A stretch of DNA of 64,000 nucleotides from 0-14-3-00-41-53 sp041500225 (GCA_041500225.1 JBGQLV010000003.1:1-64000); one strand, 5' to 3'. Positions 7,417 through 16,801 are shown, counted from the first letter of the stretch. A program made the numbers and translations. The notes: generated by a model from the sequence alone, not told the origin.

Positions 7417-8015
7417 TTTTTTTCTGTTACCTTTGTAAGGTAATCAGCAATTATTGCATCGTATCCTGATGTATGTCTGAAGACCTTTTTTGCAAGTTCT
7501 AATCTCGTAGCGTAACTCAGGTCCCCATTAAGGCTTTTCATTTCCTTAAGGACCTTTTCATAGTCAGAGGGATCAACTATGACAGCAACATCCTGAAAGT
7601 TTTTTGATGCTGATCGTAGCATTGCAGGGCCGCCAATATCAATATTCTCTATTGCCTCTGCAAAAGAAACACCTGGCTTTGAGATCGTCTCTTCAAATGG
7701 ATACAGGTTTACCACCACCATCTCTATTGTATCAATTTCGTACTTCTTTAACTCTTCCATGTCCTTTGGATTACTCCTTCTTGAAAGTAATCCACCGTGA
7801 ATCCTGGGGTGAAGAGTCTTCAACCTTCCATCAAGCATTTCAGGAAAACCAGTGTACTCTGATACATCTTTTACAGAGATGCGAGCATCTCTTAAAGTTT
7901 TTGCCGTTCCTCCTGTTGAGAGTATCTCAATACCCATTGAGTTAAGTGCCTTTGCAAATTCTAAAAGGTCTTTCTTGTTTGAAACACTTATAATCGCCCT
8001 CTTAATCTTTGGCAT
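7395..8015 (-). CDS. purH: IMP cyclohydrolase domain of PurH (AICAR transformylase half absent)
   Basis: This protein has 206 residues against about 510-530 for bifunctional PurH. It contains the MGS-like cyclohydrolase domain: RAIISVSNK, STGGTAKTL, the GFPEMLDGRLKTLHPRIHGG signature, NLYPFE and the ENIDIGGPAMLR motif. It ends right at the domain boundary after GYDAIIADYL. The last six residues (YSESQN) and the TAA are encoded by the terminal repeat of the element at 7273-7416. The rest of PurH is not found between here and purD. It is either a working stand-alone cyclohydrolase with the transformylase encoded elsewhere, or a truncated remnant. Confidence 0.85.
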   Translation of the reverse strand: MPKIKRAIISVSNKKDLLEFAKALNSMGIEILSTGGTAKTLRDARISVKDVSEYTGFPEMLDGRLKTLHPRIHGGLLSRRSNPKDMEELKKYEIDTIEMVVVNLYPFEETISKPGVSFAEAIENIDIGGPAMLRSASKNFQDVAVIVDPSDYEKVLKEMKSLNGDLSYATRLELAKKVFRHTSGYDAIIADYLTKVTEKKYSESQN

Positions 8016-8024
8016 CTGACCTCC

Positions 8025-8714
8025 CTAATTCTTTATGTATCCTTTTTCCATCATACTTGTATATTTCCCATCTCCTATGATTACGTGGTCGAGAACCTTT
8101 ATGCCGACTATCTCACCCGCATTGAAAAGCCGGTCTGTTATAGATATATCTTCACGGCTTGGGCTTGTATCACCGCTTGGGTGATTGTGGACAAAAATAA
8201 CAAATGCTGCTGATTCCTTTATCGCATCCCTAAACGCCTCGCGAGGATGTATCAATGAATTGGTGAGCGTTCCTTCAGAGACACGGCAATCTTTGAATAT
8301 CCTGTTTTTTGCATCTAACATCGCACAGTGGAAGACTTCTTTCTTCAGATTCTTAAAACGTCGGTTATAGTATGAATACACATCCTTGCCGGATGAAAAA
8401 ACAGGACCTTTTTCATTAGGTTCTTCAAGCATCCTTTTCCCGAGTTCAAAGGCAGCCTTTAGTTGTGCAACTTTTGCATTTCCCATGCCCTTGAAAGACG
8501 TAAACTCCACGAGAGATGCATTTTCTATATTTTTCAGGTCTCCAAACGAATTCAAAATCTCTATCGCAAGGTCAATAGCACTCTTGCCTCCTCCTCCAGT
8601 ACGAAGTATTATTGCAAGGAGTTGCGCCTCTGATAGATTATGGGCGCCGTGTTTTAACAGCCTTTCTCTTGGTCTTTCGCCTTCAGGCCATTTTTTGATA
8701 CTTTGATATCCCAT
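8025..8714 (-). CDS. radC: RadC-family JAB-domain protein
   Basis: This 229-residue protein has an N-terminal helix-hairpin-helix-like region (ILRTGGGGKSAIDLA, FKGMGNAKVAQLKA) and a C-terminal JAB1/MPN-type domain. The metal motif is intact as HNHPSGDTSPSRED (HxHPSG plus distal Asp). Despite its name, the family's role in DNA repair is doubtful and its substrate is unknown. The gene lies nine bases upstream of purH, on the same strand. Confidence 0.93.
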   Translation of the reverse strand: MGYQSIKKWPEGERPRERLLKHGAHNLSEAQLLAIILRTGGGGKSAIDLAIEILNSFGDLKNIENASLVEFTSFKGMGNAKVAQLKAAFELGKRMLEEPNEKGPVFSSGKDVYSYYNRRFKNLKKEVFHCAMLDAKNRIFKDCRVSEGTLTNSLIHPREAFRDAIKESAAFVIFVHNHPSGDTSPSREDISITDRLFNAGEIVGIKVLDHVIIGDGKYTSMMEKGYIKN

Positions 8715-8894
8715 GAATGGAAAATTTTAGCATCTGTAACAATCATTGGTAAAGGGAATAATTGACGATGTTTTGTGGCTATGCTAAGATGCAATATACA
8801 GGATACAAGATGCGAGTAGCTAATAAACTTGCAAACCATGTATATCAAGAATTATGTATCATATAGTTTAAGATTAGGAAAAACGAGTGAAGAA

Positions 8895-9329
8895 ATGAAG
8901 AATAAAGAAAAACAAAAACATTACGGGAATAGAGATGGATTTACACTTATTGAACTTATTGTTGTTATGGTTATTCTCGGACTCCTTGCTGCACTTGTAG
9001 GGCCAAGATTTTTCGGTAAGGTTGAAAAGGCTACTCAATCTGCTGCAAAAACAGAGGTAGAAATGCTTGGCCAGGCCCTTGATCTGTTCAAGCTTGATAC
9101 AGGCAGATATCCAACTACAGCAGAAGGTTTGAATGCGCTTATGGTTAACCCCGGGATACCGAATTGGGACGGGCCTTATTTAAAGAAAGCATTGCCGATT
9201 GATCCATGGAAAAGACCATATAATTATCAATCGCCGGGAACTCACGGAGATTATGACCTTTCCTCATACGGGCCTGACGGCTCACCTGGAGGAGAGGGTG
9301 AAAACAAGGACATCAATAGCTGGGAATAA
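8895..9329 (+). CDS. gspG: Type II secretion major pseudopilin GspG-like protein (orphan)
   Basis: Pseudopilin of 144 residues from the chosen ATG at 8895. The frame is open from 8829, but the extra residues do not resemble a leader. The prepilin leader ends at G15, giving mature FTLIELIVVM with Glu5 and a hydrophobic N-terminal helix. The C-terminal part shows the GspG fold: DTGRYPTTAEGLNAL, DPWKRPYNY and SSYGPDGSPGGEGENKDI, the loop that binds calcium in GspG. No other gsp genes are nearby, so it either serves a system elsewhere or acts as a pilus component. The upstream ribosome site (GTGAAGAA) is weak. Confidence 0.88.
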   Translation: MKNKEKQKHYGNRDGFTLIELIVVMVILGLLAALVGPRFFGKVEKATQSAAKTEVEMLGQALDLFKLDTGRYPTTAEGLNALMVNPGIPNWDGPYLKKALPIDPWKRPYNYQSPGTHGDYDLSSYGPDGSPGGEGENKDINSWE

Positions 9330-9352
9330 AGTGTTTATGCCTGAGATTTGAC

Positions 9353-9369
9353 CTGACATTTTTTGTCAG
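9353..9369 (+). terminator. Short hairpin after gspG
   Basis: CTGACA and TGTCAG form a six-base-pair stem with a TTTTT loop 24 bp after the gspG stop codon. There is no T-run after the stem, so it is a weak terminator or a processing signal at best. Confidence 0.3.
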
Positions 9370-9518
9370 TTAGATGCCTCTGTGAGATATATAGTGAATG
9401 CCAGTAACTATCAAAAGATATAGGCCTATGAAAGCAGAATTTTCAAACCCATTGATTTCCCTTTTATTTTTTATCTGTTTTTTGTATATTATTTCATAAT
9501 CTTAACCCTGTTTGGGGG

Positions 9519-9535
9519 CTGGCATAAAGCTTGCT
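9519..9535 (+). promoter_or_regulatory. Sigma-54 (RpoN) promoter for pilA
   Basis: The sequence CTGGCATAAAGCTTGCT matches the -24/-12 consensus (YTGGCA-N6-TTGCW), with the invariant GG at 9521-9522 and GC at 9533-9534 at correct spacing. Initiation is expected near 9546, giving a UTR of about 117 nt. PilA genes are classically driven by sigma-54 with PilR. No pilR is seen in the window. Confidence 0.8.
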
Positions 9536-9611
9536 TATTATTCTGGTAAGGATGGTATATAAGGAGGTGATGCTTAAAACCAATAGGAGTGCTTAGTAGT
9601 TAGAAAGGGAA

Positions 9612-9634
9612 AGTGGTCATTTACATTGACCACT
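9612..9634 (+). promoter_or_regulatory. Hairpin in the pilA 5' UTR
   Basis: AGTGGTCA (9612-9619) and TGACCACT (9627-9634) form a perfect 8-bp stem with a 7-nt loop, ending about 15 bases before the pilA Shine-Dalgarno AAGGAGG. It could stabilise the abundant pilin mRNA or bind a regulator. The rest of 9370-9520 shows no gene. Confidence 0.5.
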
Positions 9635-9662
9635 AAGACTAAAGACTAATAAGGAGGTAAAA

Positions 9663-10205
9663 ATGTTTAAGATTATCCACAAAATGAAAGTAAGGGACGA
9701 AAGAGGCTTTACCCTCATTGAATTACTCATAGTCGTGGCAATCATCGGCATCCTGGCTGCAATCGCAATCCCCGGCTATCTCGGAATGCAGGAGAGGTCG
9801 AGGAAGGGTGCGGTTATAAGAGCAGCCTCGGCAGCAGAACCGGATGTTCAGGGATGGCTTACCTCTGCAATGAAAGGTCTTCAAGCCGGCACGGGTATTC
9901 AGGGACAGTTAAGAGAGGTTGATTCTAACGGTGATGGAGCCGTTTCATCTCCTAGTGATCAGAATAATTATGATCTTGGCGTACGCATTACAGCGGGTAC
10001 TTTGTGCACCCAGTATATATCCGCAAAATATCAATTACAGAGTGAACAGTCTCCATGGTCAGCTAGTTCCGGGTCATTATGGGTTATTACACCAACAGCA
10101 GGAAAGATATCTTGTGAGGCTGGAGCCCTTTCCACGTCTATAATAATCACAGCTGAGGATTCGTCTGGGGCAGTAATTCATCGTAAGGTCCTCTATTCAG
10201 ATTAA
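9663..10205 (+). CDS. pilA: Type IV major pilin PilA
   Basis: This 180-residue type IVa-like prepilin has a 15-residue charged leader cleaved after G15 by PilD. The mature protein starts with N-methyl-Phe, has Glu5, and carries the hydrophobic helix FTLIELLIVVAIIGILAAIA. The globular part contains a DxNxDG calcium-loop-like motif (D87, N89, D91, then D99) and a likely C115-C151 disulfide loop near the C-terminus. A near-perfect Shine-Dalgarno (AAGGAGGTAAAA) precedes ATG 9663. The sigma-54 promoter, UTR hairpin and downstream hairpin all point to regulated, high-level expression. It is longer than the roughly 60-90-residue conductive pilins of Geobacter. Confidence 0.93.
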   Translation: MFKIIHKMKVRDERGFTLIELLIVVAIIGILAAIAIPGYLGMQERSRKGAVIRAASAAEPDVQGWLTSAMKGLQAGTGIQGQLREVDSNGDGAVSSPSDQNNYDLGVRITAGTLCTQYISAKYQLQSEQSPWSASSGSLWVITPTAGKISCEAGALSTSIIITAEDSSGAVIHRKVLYSD

Positions 10206-10220
10206 TGGGATATTTGTTCG

Positions 10221-10250
10221 TTCAGGTTAGGGGAACTCCCCTAACCTGAA
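10221..10250 (+). terminator. Hairpin terminator/attenuator after pilA
   Basis: A perfect 13-bp stem (10221-10233 with 10238-10250, GGTTAGGGG/CCCCTAACC core) with a 4-nt AACT loop lies 15 bases after the pilA stop. It is followed by TCCTTT rather than a long T-run. It would end most pilA transcripts and let some continue into the membrane-protein gene that starts nine bases later. Confidence 0.75.
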
Positions 10251-10258
10251 TCCTTTCC

Positions 10259-12103
10259 ATGAAAACTAAAATCATACGAATTCTGAGCCCCCTTTCTTTC
10301 TTAATATTATTCTCCACATTTTTTTATATCTACCTTTCAGCATTAAACCTCTGGGATTATGACTTCTGGTGGCATGCCGCAACAGGAAGATACATTGTAA
10401 CCGAAGTGCATCTTCCGGAAAAAGACCCCTTTTCTTTTACCTCAGCAATGGAAGAAAACAAGAATCCTTTTCCTGAAAGGGAAAACTTCTTTTTAAAACA
10501 ATACTGGCTTGCACAAATCCTTTTTTATATTATCTTTGATTATACAGGGCCAACCGGCATAATCTTTCTAAGAGCCGTAATTCTTTTTTTCACAGCAATA
10601 ATCGTTTACTGGCGGTTGCAGAGGTCTGGGGTCAGCTTCTACATATCCTTTGTTTTTGTATTTATTTTTTTCATGATTTCGATGAAGTCTCTGGGCGAAA
10701 GGCCTGTTCTGTTTTCGATATTCTTCACTTCTGTCGTATTTTTCCTTCTCGAGGATTTCAAGGACAGAAAAGGCAAAACGTTGTTTTTGCTTGTACCTGT
10801 AATGCTTCTCTGGTCAAATATGCATGGCGCATTCATCCTTGGGGTAATCATTATCTCGGTATTCATGTTTGGCGAGATGATTAAGATATTTTTCAAAAAG
10901 AGCGGTCTTACGAAACGAGAAATGAGGATTTTTTATGGCGCAACAGGTTTGGCGCTCATTTTTTCATTTATAAACCCTGCAGGTTGGGATGCCTTTTTTA
11001 TGGCACTTTCACCCAAATATGATATATTCCTGAAAGGCATACAGGAATATCAATCACCACTTTATTTCTATATAAACAAGATTCGCACTCTTGATTATGC
11101 ATACTTTACTATTACCTTAATGTTCCCTGTGATATTGATTTTGAGGAATAGAAAGATTGAGTTAATACATCTAATACTCCTTTCTGGTTTTTTTGTTATG
11201 GGTTTAAGGGCTTCTCGGTATGGGATCTTTTATGCTGTTGTGGGTTCAATGATTATGGGGAAGGAGTTCAATGCCTTAATTAATGAGGTAGTTAAAAAAA
11301 GGGTCTCGGATGGATTTAATAAAAAAATCGAATGTGGATTTGCTATTGCTGCCTTGATTTCCGCTTTGCTTTTTACCATCGGTTACTTTAAATATGAAAA
11401 CCTCAAATTCGGGATAGCAAATAGGAGCACCATCCCTGAGGCAGCAGTGAATTTTATTGAGACAAATAAAATACAGGGCAATATGTTTAATGATTACGGA
11501 TTTGGAGGATATATTACATGGAGACTTTATCCACGAAAGAATTTTATTGATTCTCGCGCATTGAACAGGACAGTAATGAATGAATATGGGTGGTTAGTCG
11601 ATGCTACGAAAAAAGTTGAAGGGATTAAAACAACAAATGATAAAATTCCTTTATGGGAGACCCTGCTGAATCACTACAAGATAAACTTTGTTTTTATGTC
11701 CCTGATGGATGCATTCGGCCAAGTTTTTCCATTGATACTTGAACTTGCTGAGAGCGATAAATGGGTACCAATTTACCTTGATCAGATGAGTGTTATATTT
11801 ATTAAAAACACGGCTGATAATAGCTACATAATCTCAAGATTTAAAGTTCCTGAAGATGATGTTTATAATGTACTCATTGCTAAAAGTACAATTTTAGCAA
11901 TGAGTGACAGAATTAATCCGAGGTACTTTATTTCCCTCGGCTATATTTTTTCGAAATCAGGCAGATACGATGACGCATTAAAGGCATATAAATATGCCTC
12001 TGAACGGTGGAAAGATCCCGACCTTGAAAAGAAGATTAAAGAGATAGATGCAGAGATTGACAAGCAGAATACGTTGCCTAATAAAGGCACTAATAAAAAA
12101 TAA
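10259..12103 (+). CDS. Polytopic GT-C-like membrane protein with C-terminal TPR
   Basis: This 614-residue inner-membrane protein has roughly ten hydrophobic helices in the first 400 residues. A first extracytoplasmic loop carries DYDFWWHAATGRYI, similar in place and style to the acidic loop of GT-C glycosyltransferases. The last 60 residues form a TPR-like unit (RYFISLGYIFSKSGRYDDALKAYKYASERW). It follows pilA through a leaky hairpin and precedes another membrane TPR gene and sugar-nucleotide genes, so transfer of glycan to pilin or surface polymer is a fair inference. No named family could be assigned with certainty. Confidence 0.7.
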   Translation: MKTKIIRILSPLSFLILFSTFFYIYLSALNLWDYDFWWHAATGRYIVTEVHLPEKDPFSFTSAMEENKNPFPERENFFLKQYWLAQILFYIIFDYTGPTGIIFLRAVILFFTAIIVYWRLQRSGVSFYISFVFVFIFFMISMKSLGERPVLFSIFFTSVVFFLLEDFKDRKGKTLFLLVPVMLLWSNMHGAFILGVIIISVFMFGEMIKIFFKKSGLTKREMRIFYGATGLALIFSFINPAGWDAFFMALSPKYDIFLKGIQEYQSPLYFYINKIRTLDYAYFTITLMFPVILILRNRKIELIHLILLSGFFVMGLRASRYGIFYAVVGSMIMGKEFNALINEVVKKRVSDGFNKKIECGFAIAALISALLFTIGYFKYENLKFGIANRSTIPEAAVNFIETNKIQGNMFNDYGFGGYITWRLYPRKNFIDSRALNRTVMNEYGWLVDATKKVEGIKTTNDKIPLWETLLNHYKINFVFMSLMDAFGQVFPLILELAESDKWVPIYLDQMSVIFIKNTADNSYIISRFKVPEDDVYNVLIAKSTILAMSDRINPRYFISLGYIFSKSGRYDDALKAYKYASERWKDPDLEKKIKEIDAEIDKQNTLPNKGTNKK

Positions 12104-12180
12104 GGTAAGGATAGGACTGCGGGGACGGGGACAGATATAAATATCAAAATTCGAGATTTCTTTTAAAATAGTTTTTTAAA

Positions 12181-14001
12181 ATGGTGATCAATATGCTTTT
12201 GATTCCTACATCAAATAAAAAACAGCTTATTATATTAGGTATCCTTGGGATTTTTTTTCTCGGTTTAGCCATTTATTCAAATGTTCTTCATGCCCCTTTT
12301 GTTTATGATGACAAAGGTGCGATTACAGAAAATGAAAAAATAAATAGCCTCTCGGAATCATTCACCAACTTATCGAACAATCGGTATGTTGGTTTTTTAA
12401 GTTTTGCTTTTAACTATTCAGTGGGAGGTGTGAATGTTTTTGGTTATCACATATAAAATAATCTTATTCATATTATTAATGCTATCTTGGTTTATTATTT
12501 TATAATCCTTATTTTTAAAACTCCTAAAATGAGAGACTCACCGCTTTCAAAAGAGTTTATAGCCTTTTCGACTTCCTTTATATTTATTGCACATCCATTA
12601 CAAACACAGGCTGTTACATATATTACTCAGAGGTTTACCTCTCTGACCACGATGTTCTACCTTATTGCTGCAGTCTTTTATCTGAAGGCAAGACTTAGCT
12701 CAAAGAGTAATGAGTCAAGACAATTTTTCCCCAATCTAAAATTTCTTGCATCATATCTTATATCCTTTATTTCAGCAATTCTTGCAATGAAGACAAAAGA
12801 AATTGCTTTGACACTGCCATTTGCTATTGTCATGTGCGAATTATACTTTTTCGGATTAGATAATAAAAAATTAAGAAGGTTTGCATATCTGTTGCCCATG
12901 CTGATGACGTTATTGATAATCCCGTTAGGGACTCTTAAATTTAAAGAATCTTTAGGTGATATTGCGGCGGATGTTGACTATGTGTCAAGAGAAACAGCTA
13001 ATATATCAAGGACTGATTATTTAATCAGTCAATTTAGGGTGATTATCACATATCTTAGACTGTTATTCTTCCCTGTTAATCAGAACCTGGACTATGACTA
13101 TCCAATTTATAAAACGATATTTTCCTTTGACATATTTTTGTCTCTTATCGTGATACTCTTCATTATTGCTATTGCTATCTGGACATATAAAAGAGCAAAG
13201 CTTGTATCTTTCGGTATCGCATGGTTTTTTCTTACCCTTTCTGTTGAATCAGGCATTATCCCTATACGCGACCTCATTAATGAACACAGGGTATATCTCC
13301 CTTCCATAGGTTTTTTTGTTACCTGTGTAGCAGCATTTGATCAGACTCTTTTGTCAAGGAAGATAAAGATTGGATTAGTCGTAATTTTGGTTTCCATACT
13401 GTCGCTATGTACTTATAGCAGAAATAATATCTGGAGAGATCCACAAATATTATGGGAGGATGTTATTGCCAAGGCTCCTAACAATTCAAGGGCGTATAAC
13501 AATCTCGGAGTTGTCTTTAAGGAGAGGAAAGAGTTTAAAAGAGCTATTGAACAGTTTGAGAAATCATTAAGAGCAAATCGGAACTATACCGCCGTCTATT
13601 ATAATCTGGGGGATGTTCAATATAGACTTGGAAATTATGAAAATGCTATTGTTTATTTAAAACAAGCCCTGACAGGTAAACTCGATCCACAGTTACATCT
13701 GGATATTCTAAACAAACTTGGAAGGACTTACAGTGCTATGGGACAGACTAAAAAAGCCATAGAAACATTCGAGGAAGCTATAAAATTATTTCCATCCTCG
13801 GTAGTTCTGCTTAATAACCTTGGTGTTCAATACGTGAAAAATAATCAGATTGATTCTGCAATAAAGATATTCGAAAAAGCGATAAAGATAAGAGGGGAAA
13901 AGTATCTTTTAGATAATCTTGCATTAGCATACACAAAGAAAGGAGATGAAGAAAAAAGTAGATTAATGCAGCAAAAGGCATTAGAATTAGGAAATAATTA
14001 A
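12181..14001 (+). pseudogene. TMTC-like membrane TPR protein interrupted by an in-frame TAA
   Basis: The frames 12181-12456 (91 codons) and 12487-14001 are one reading frame, broken only by a TAA at 12454-12456. Translation through the stop gives GYHI-stop-NNLIHIINAILVYYF, which continues the conserved transmembrane segment of this family exactly (compare GYHLTNLLIHxxN). The N-terminal half is a multi-helix membrane region with an FVYDD acidic loop. The C-terminal 170 residues are four to five TPRs (NNLGVVFKERKEFKRAIEQFEKSL and on). Related proteins are O-mannosyltransferase/TMTC-like. A TTG at 12487 could restart translation, but with no ribosome site. A sequencing error or stop readthrough cannot be excluded. 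Confidence 0.75.
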
Positions 14002-14088
14002 TGAATAATAATGTATTATATATTAATTATTATAGGTTTTATTTAAGTTCCCTTTAGTATTTTTGACAAGTGTGAATGAAGACATACG

Positions 14089-15072
14089 ATGATAGAAAAT
14101 TGGCTGAATAAAAATGTCTTTGTAACTGGTTGTACCGGGCTTTTAGGCTCCTGGCTTACTGAGGAGCTCATAAACCTCGGGGCAAATGTAATATGCCTTG
14201 TGAGAGATTATGTTCCTCTTTCGAGGATTTATAAAGAGGGTCTTATAGATAAGATAAGCGTCATATCTGGGAGCTTAGAGGATTATTACGTTATTGAGAG
14301 GGCATTAAATGAGTATGAAGTAGAGGTTATTTTTCATCTTGGAGCCCAGGCCATTGTTCCAATAGCAAATAACAATCCGTTCTCTACATTTGAATCAAAT
14401 GTCAAGGGAACATGGGTTTTATTGGAAGCCTGTCGCCGTAATAGAAAGGTTAATAAAATACTTATTGCGTCCAGCGATAAGGCATATGGAGAGCATAAAA
14501 TATTACCTTATACAGAAGAGATGCCACTTATTGGTAGAAATCCTTATGATGTCTCTAAAAGCTGCGCTGATTTAATTGCACAGATGTATTTTTACCATTA
14601 TGAGATTCCAATCTGTGTAACGAGATGTGGCAATCTGTTTGGGGGTGGGGACCTTAATTTTAACAGAATCGTCCCTGGGACAATCCGATCCGTATTTTAT
14701 AATGAAAGGCCGGTTATCAGAAGCGACGGTAAATATGTGAGAGATTATTTCTACGTTAAGGATGCAGCTAAGGTGTATATTCTTCTTGCAGAAAAGATGG
14801 ATGATAGCAGCATTGTAGGGCAGGCTTTTAACTTTGGCAATGATACACCTATGACTGTTTTAGAAATAACTAATGAGATACTTTCCTTAATGAATCGTTT
14901 GGATTTAGAACCGATCATATTAAATCAAGCAAAGGGTGAAATTCCGAGACAGTATCTTTCATCAAAAAAGGCAAGGGAAATGCTCCAATGGAAACCGACA
15001 TTCTCTCTGAGAGAAGGACTTTTAGAGACAATCGAATGGTACAAGGATTATTTAACTCACATTAAGAGATAA
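14089..15072 (+). CDS. NAD-dependent sugar-nucleotide dehydratase/epimerase (CDP-glucose 4,6-dehydratase-like)
   Basis: Extended short-chain dehydrogenase of 327 residues. It has the TGCTGLLGSW nucleotide loop (TGxxGxxG), an SSDKAYG active-site segment and the YDVSK catalytic Tyr/Lys pair. FHLGAQAIVPIANNNP and ESNVKGTWVLLEACR resemble RfbG-type CDP-glucose 4,6-dehydratases. With the rfbF homologue at 16802 it would make CDP-4-keto-6-deoxyglucose, a precursor of 3,6-dideoxyhexoses. The match to RfbG rather than another epimerase is inference. It starts the cluster of five sugar genes between the two pilins. Confidence 0.82.
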   Translation: MIENWLNKNVFVTGCTGLLGSWLTEELINLGANVICLVRDYVPLSRIYKEGLIDKISVISGSLEDYYVIERALNEYEVEVIFHLGAQAIVPIANNNPFSTFESNVKGTWVLLEACRRNRKVNKILIASSDKAYGEHKILPYTEEMPLIGRNPYDVSKSCADLIAQMYFYHYEIPICVTRCGNLFGGGDLNFNRIVPGTIRSVFYNERPVIRSDGKYVRDYFYVKDAAKVYILLAEKMDDSSIVGQAFNFGNDTPMTVLEITNEILSLMNRLDLEPIILNQAKGEIPRQYLSSKKAREMLQWKPTFSLREGLLETIEWYKDYLTHIKR

Positions 15073-15076
15073 AGGT

Positions 15077-15805
15077 ATGGAAGAATCCTATGCATCACAG
15101 TATCATGAATTAGAAGAAAATTATTGGTTGTTTCGGGGGAGGAGGGATATAATCTATAAATTGATAAAAGATTATAAAAGAGATACCGAAATCCTGGATA
15201 TCGGCTGTTCTGTAGGTGCATTAATAGGATTCTTAAAAGGTCGAGGGTTTAAAAGGCTTCACGGTATAGATATTGATGAAAAGGCAATAGGAATCTGCAG
15301 ACAAAAAGGAATTATTGATATCCGTGTTGCTGATGCAGAGAAAACAGGGTTTAAAAATCAACAATTTGACATTGTTATAGCTTCTGATGTTCTGGAACAT
15401 ATTAAAGACGAAGACAAAGCGCTTTTAGAATGGCATAGAATTTTAAAGTCAGGCGGTAAATTGATTGTATTTGTGCCTGCGTTTAAATTTTTATGGAGTA
15501 AACACGATGAAGTTAACCTTCATTACAGGAGATATTCTAAATCAAGCCTGATTGAAGTTTTAAAAAAAAATGGTTTTGGCATAGAAAGGATCTCATATTG
15601 GAATTTCAGTTTATTTTTGCCGGCATGTTTAGTAAGGATTTCTCAGAGACTTTTATCAGGCAGCAGGAAAAGTCAGTTACCCGAGGTTAACATATTTTTG
15701 AATAAGACCTTAGAATATATACTCAAGTTTGAGAATAGTTTTTTATCAGGTGGAATAAATCTTCCGGTAGGGATAAGTATCTTTGCCATAGCGAAGAAGA
15801 TATGA
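15077..15805 (+). CDS. Class I SAM-dependent methyltransferase
   Basis: Methyltransferase of 242 residues with motif I EILDIGCSVGALIGFL, acidic motif II GIDIDEKAI, and the FDIVIASDVLEHIKDEDKAL motif typical of the Methyltransf_11/UbiE-like group. A hydrophobic C-terminal stretch (FSLFLPACLVRISQRLL) suggests membrane contact. It starts four bases after the dehydratase and overlaps the following glycosyltransferase by four bases (ATGA), so it belongs to the sugar operon. It may methylate a sugar or a lipid-linked intermediate. The substrate is unknown. Confidence 0.85.
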   Translation: MEESYASQYHELEENYWLFRGRRDIIYKLIKDYKRDTEILDIGCSVGALIGFLKGRGFKRLHGIDIDEKAIGICRQKGIIDIRVADAEKTGFKNQQFDIVIASDVLEHIKDEDKALLEWHRILKSGGKLIVFVPAFKFLWSKHDEVNLHYRRYSKSSLIEVLKKNGFGIERISYWNFSLFLPACLVRISQRLLSGSRKSQLPEVNIFLNKTLEYILKFENSFLSGGINLPVGISIFAIAKKI

Positions 15806-16785
15806 GGAGGATTGACTTACTCTCTATAGTTATTCCTTGTCATAATGAGGAAGAGGTTTTGCCGACAACCCATAAAAGGTTAAACAAGATACTGAATAGT
15901 CTACTCTCTATTAAACGAATAGCAAATTACGAACTGGTCTATGTAGATAATGGATCAACAGATAATTCCCTGCTGATTTTAAAAGACATTTTTGCATCAG
16001 ATCCACATACTCGAATCATTGCCTTGAGGCGCAATTTTGGTTTTCAGGGCTCGATCTCTGCTGGCATGTTTCATGCTAAAGGAGATGCAGTTGTTACAAT
16101 AGATGCGGATCTTCAGGATCCACCGGAAAAGATTGAAGAGATGATAACTTATTTTGAAGAGGGATACGACCTGGTCTTGGGTGTGCGAACAGATCGCTCT
16201 AATGATTCTTTTATAAAGAGATTTTTATCGGAGAATTATTACAGATTAATGAGGTTGATGGGAGTTAATATAATATATAACCATGGAGACTTCCGGCTTA
16301 TGGCAAAATCATTGGTACAGGAGTTCAACGCCCTTCCTGAGAGGAATCGCCTTATCAGGGCTATGATTTTACAATTAGAGTCGAGATATGCCACGGTGCT
16401 TTACAAACGGGAACCGAGGAGGGCTGGGAGGTCTAAGTTCAGTATCACCTCGTTATTCTCACTCGGTCTTGATGGGATCGTTTCATTTACCTATTTCCCT
16501 TTAAGGTTAACATCTTTAATAGGCATATTAATATCCATTCTGACTCTTATAGCTGCATTCTGGGTTTTATATATCAAGATATTTACTGATAAGTTTATAC
16601 CAGGATGGGCATCTACTTTGTTGCCAATCCTGGCTTTAGGGGGGCTACAACTTTTTTTCCTCGGTTTAATAGGCGAATATATTGGGAGACTCTATATAGA
16701 GGTAAAACATAGGCCATTATTTGTTGTGAGAGAAGAACATAAACATGAAACCAATAGTGCAGGTTCTTCTGAGCATTCTGCATAG
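15802..16785 (+). CDS. Family 2 glycosyltransferase, DPM1/GtrB type with two C-terminal membrane helices
   Basis: This 327-residue protein has a GT-A catalytic domain beginning LLSIVIPCHNEEEVL. It shows a DNGSTDNS loop, the metal-binding DADLQDPPE (DxD) motif, and the GDFRLM and RFLxxN-type acceptor region. Two hydrophobic helices at about 235-260 and 270-300 anchor it in the inner membrane. Such enzymes transfer a sugar from a nucleotide donor to undecaprenyl phosphate, providing the donor for GT-C transferases, which agrees with the neighbouring large membrane proteins. Confidence 0.9.
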   Translation: MRRIDLLSIVIPCHNEEEVLPTTHKRLNKILNSLLSIKRIANYELVYVDNGSTDNSLLILKDIFASDPHTRIIALRRNFGFQGSISAGMFHAKGDAVVTIDADLQDPPEKIEEMITYFEEGYDLVLGVRTDRSNDSFIKRFLSENYYRLMRLMGVNIIYNHGDFRLMAKSLVQEFNALPERNRLIRAMILQLESRYATVLYKREPRRAGRSKFSITSLFSLGLDGIVSFTYFPLRLTSLIGILISILTLIAAFWVLYIKIFTDKFIPGWASTLLPILALGGLQLFFLGLIGEYIGRLYIEVKHRPLFVVREEHKHETNSAGSSEHSA

Positions 16786-16801
16786 AGGTTGAGGGTATAA
16801 A

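Noticed and set aside
9570..9596. Tiny leader-peptide ORF after AAGGAGG in the pilA UTR
   Set aside because: The spacing between the Shine-Dalgarno and ATG is only two bases, and the eight-residue frame shows no attenuation logic.
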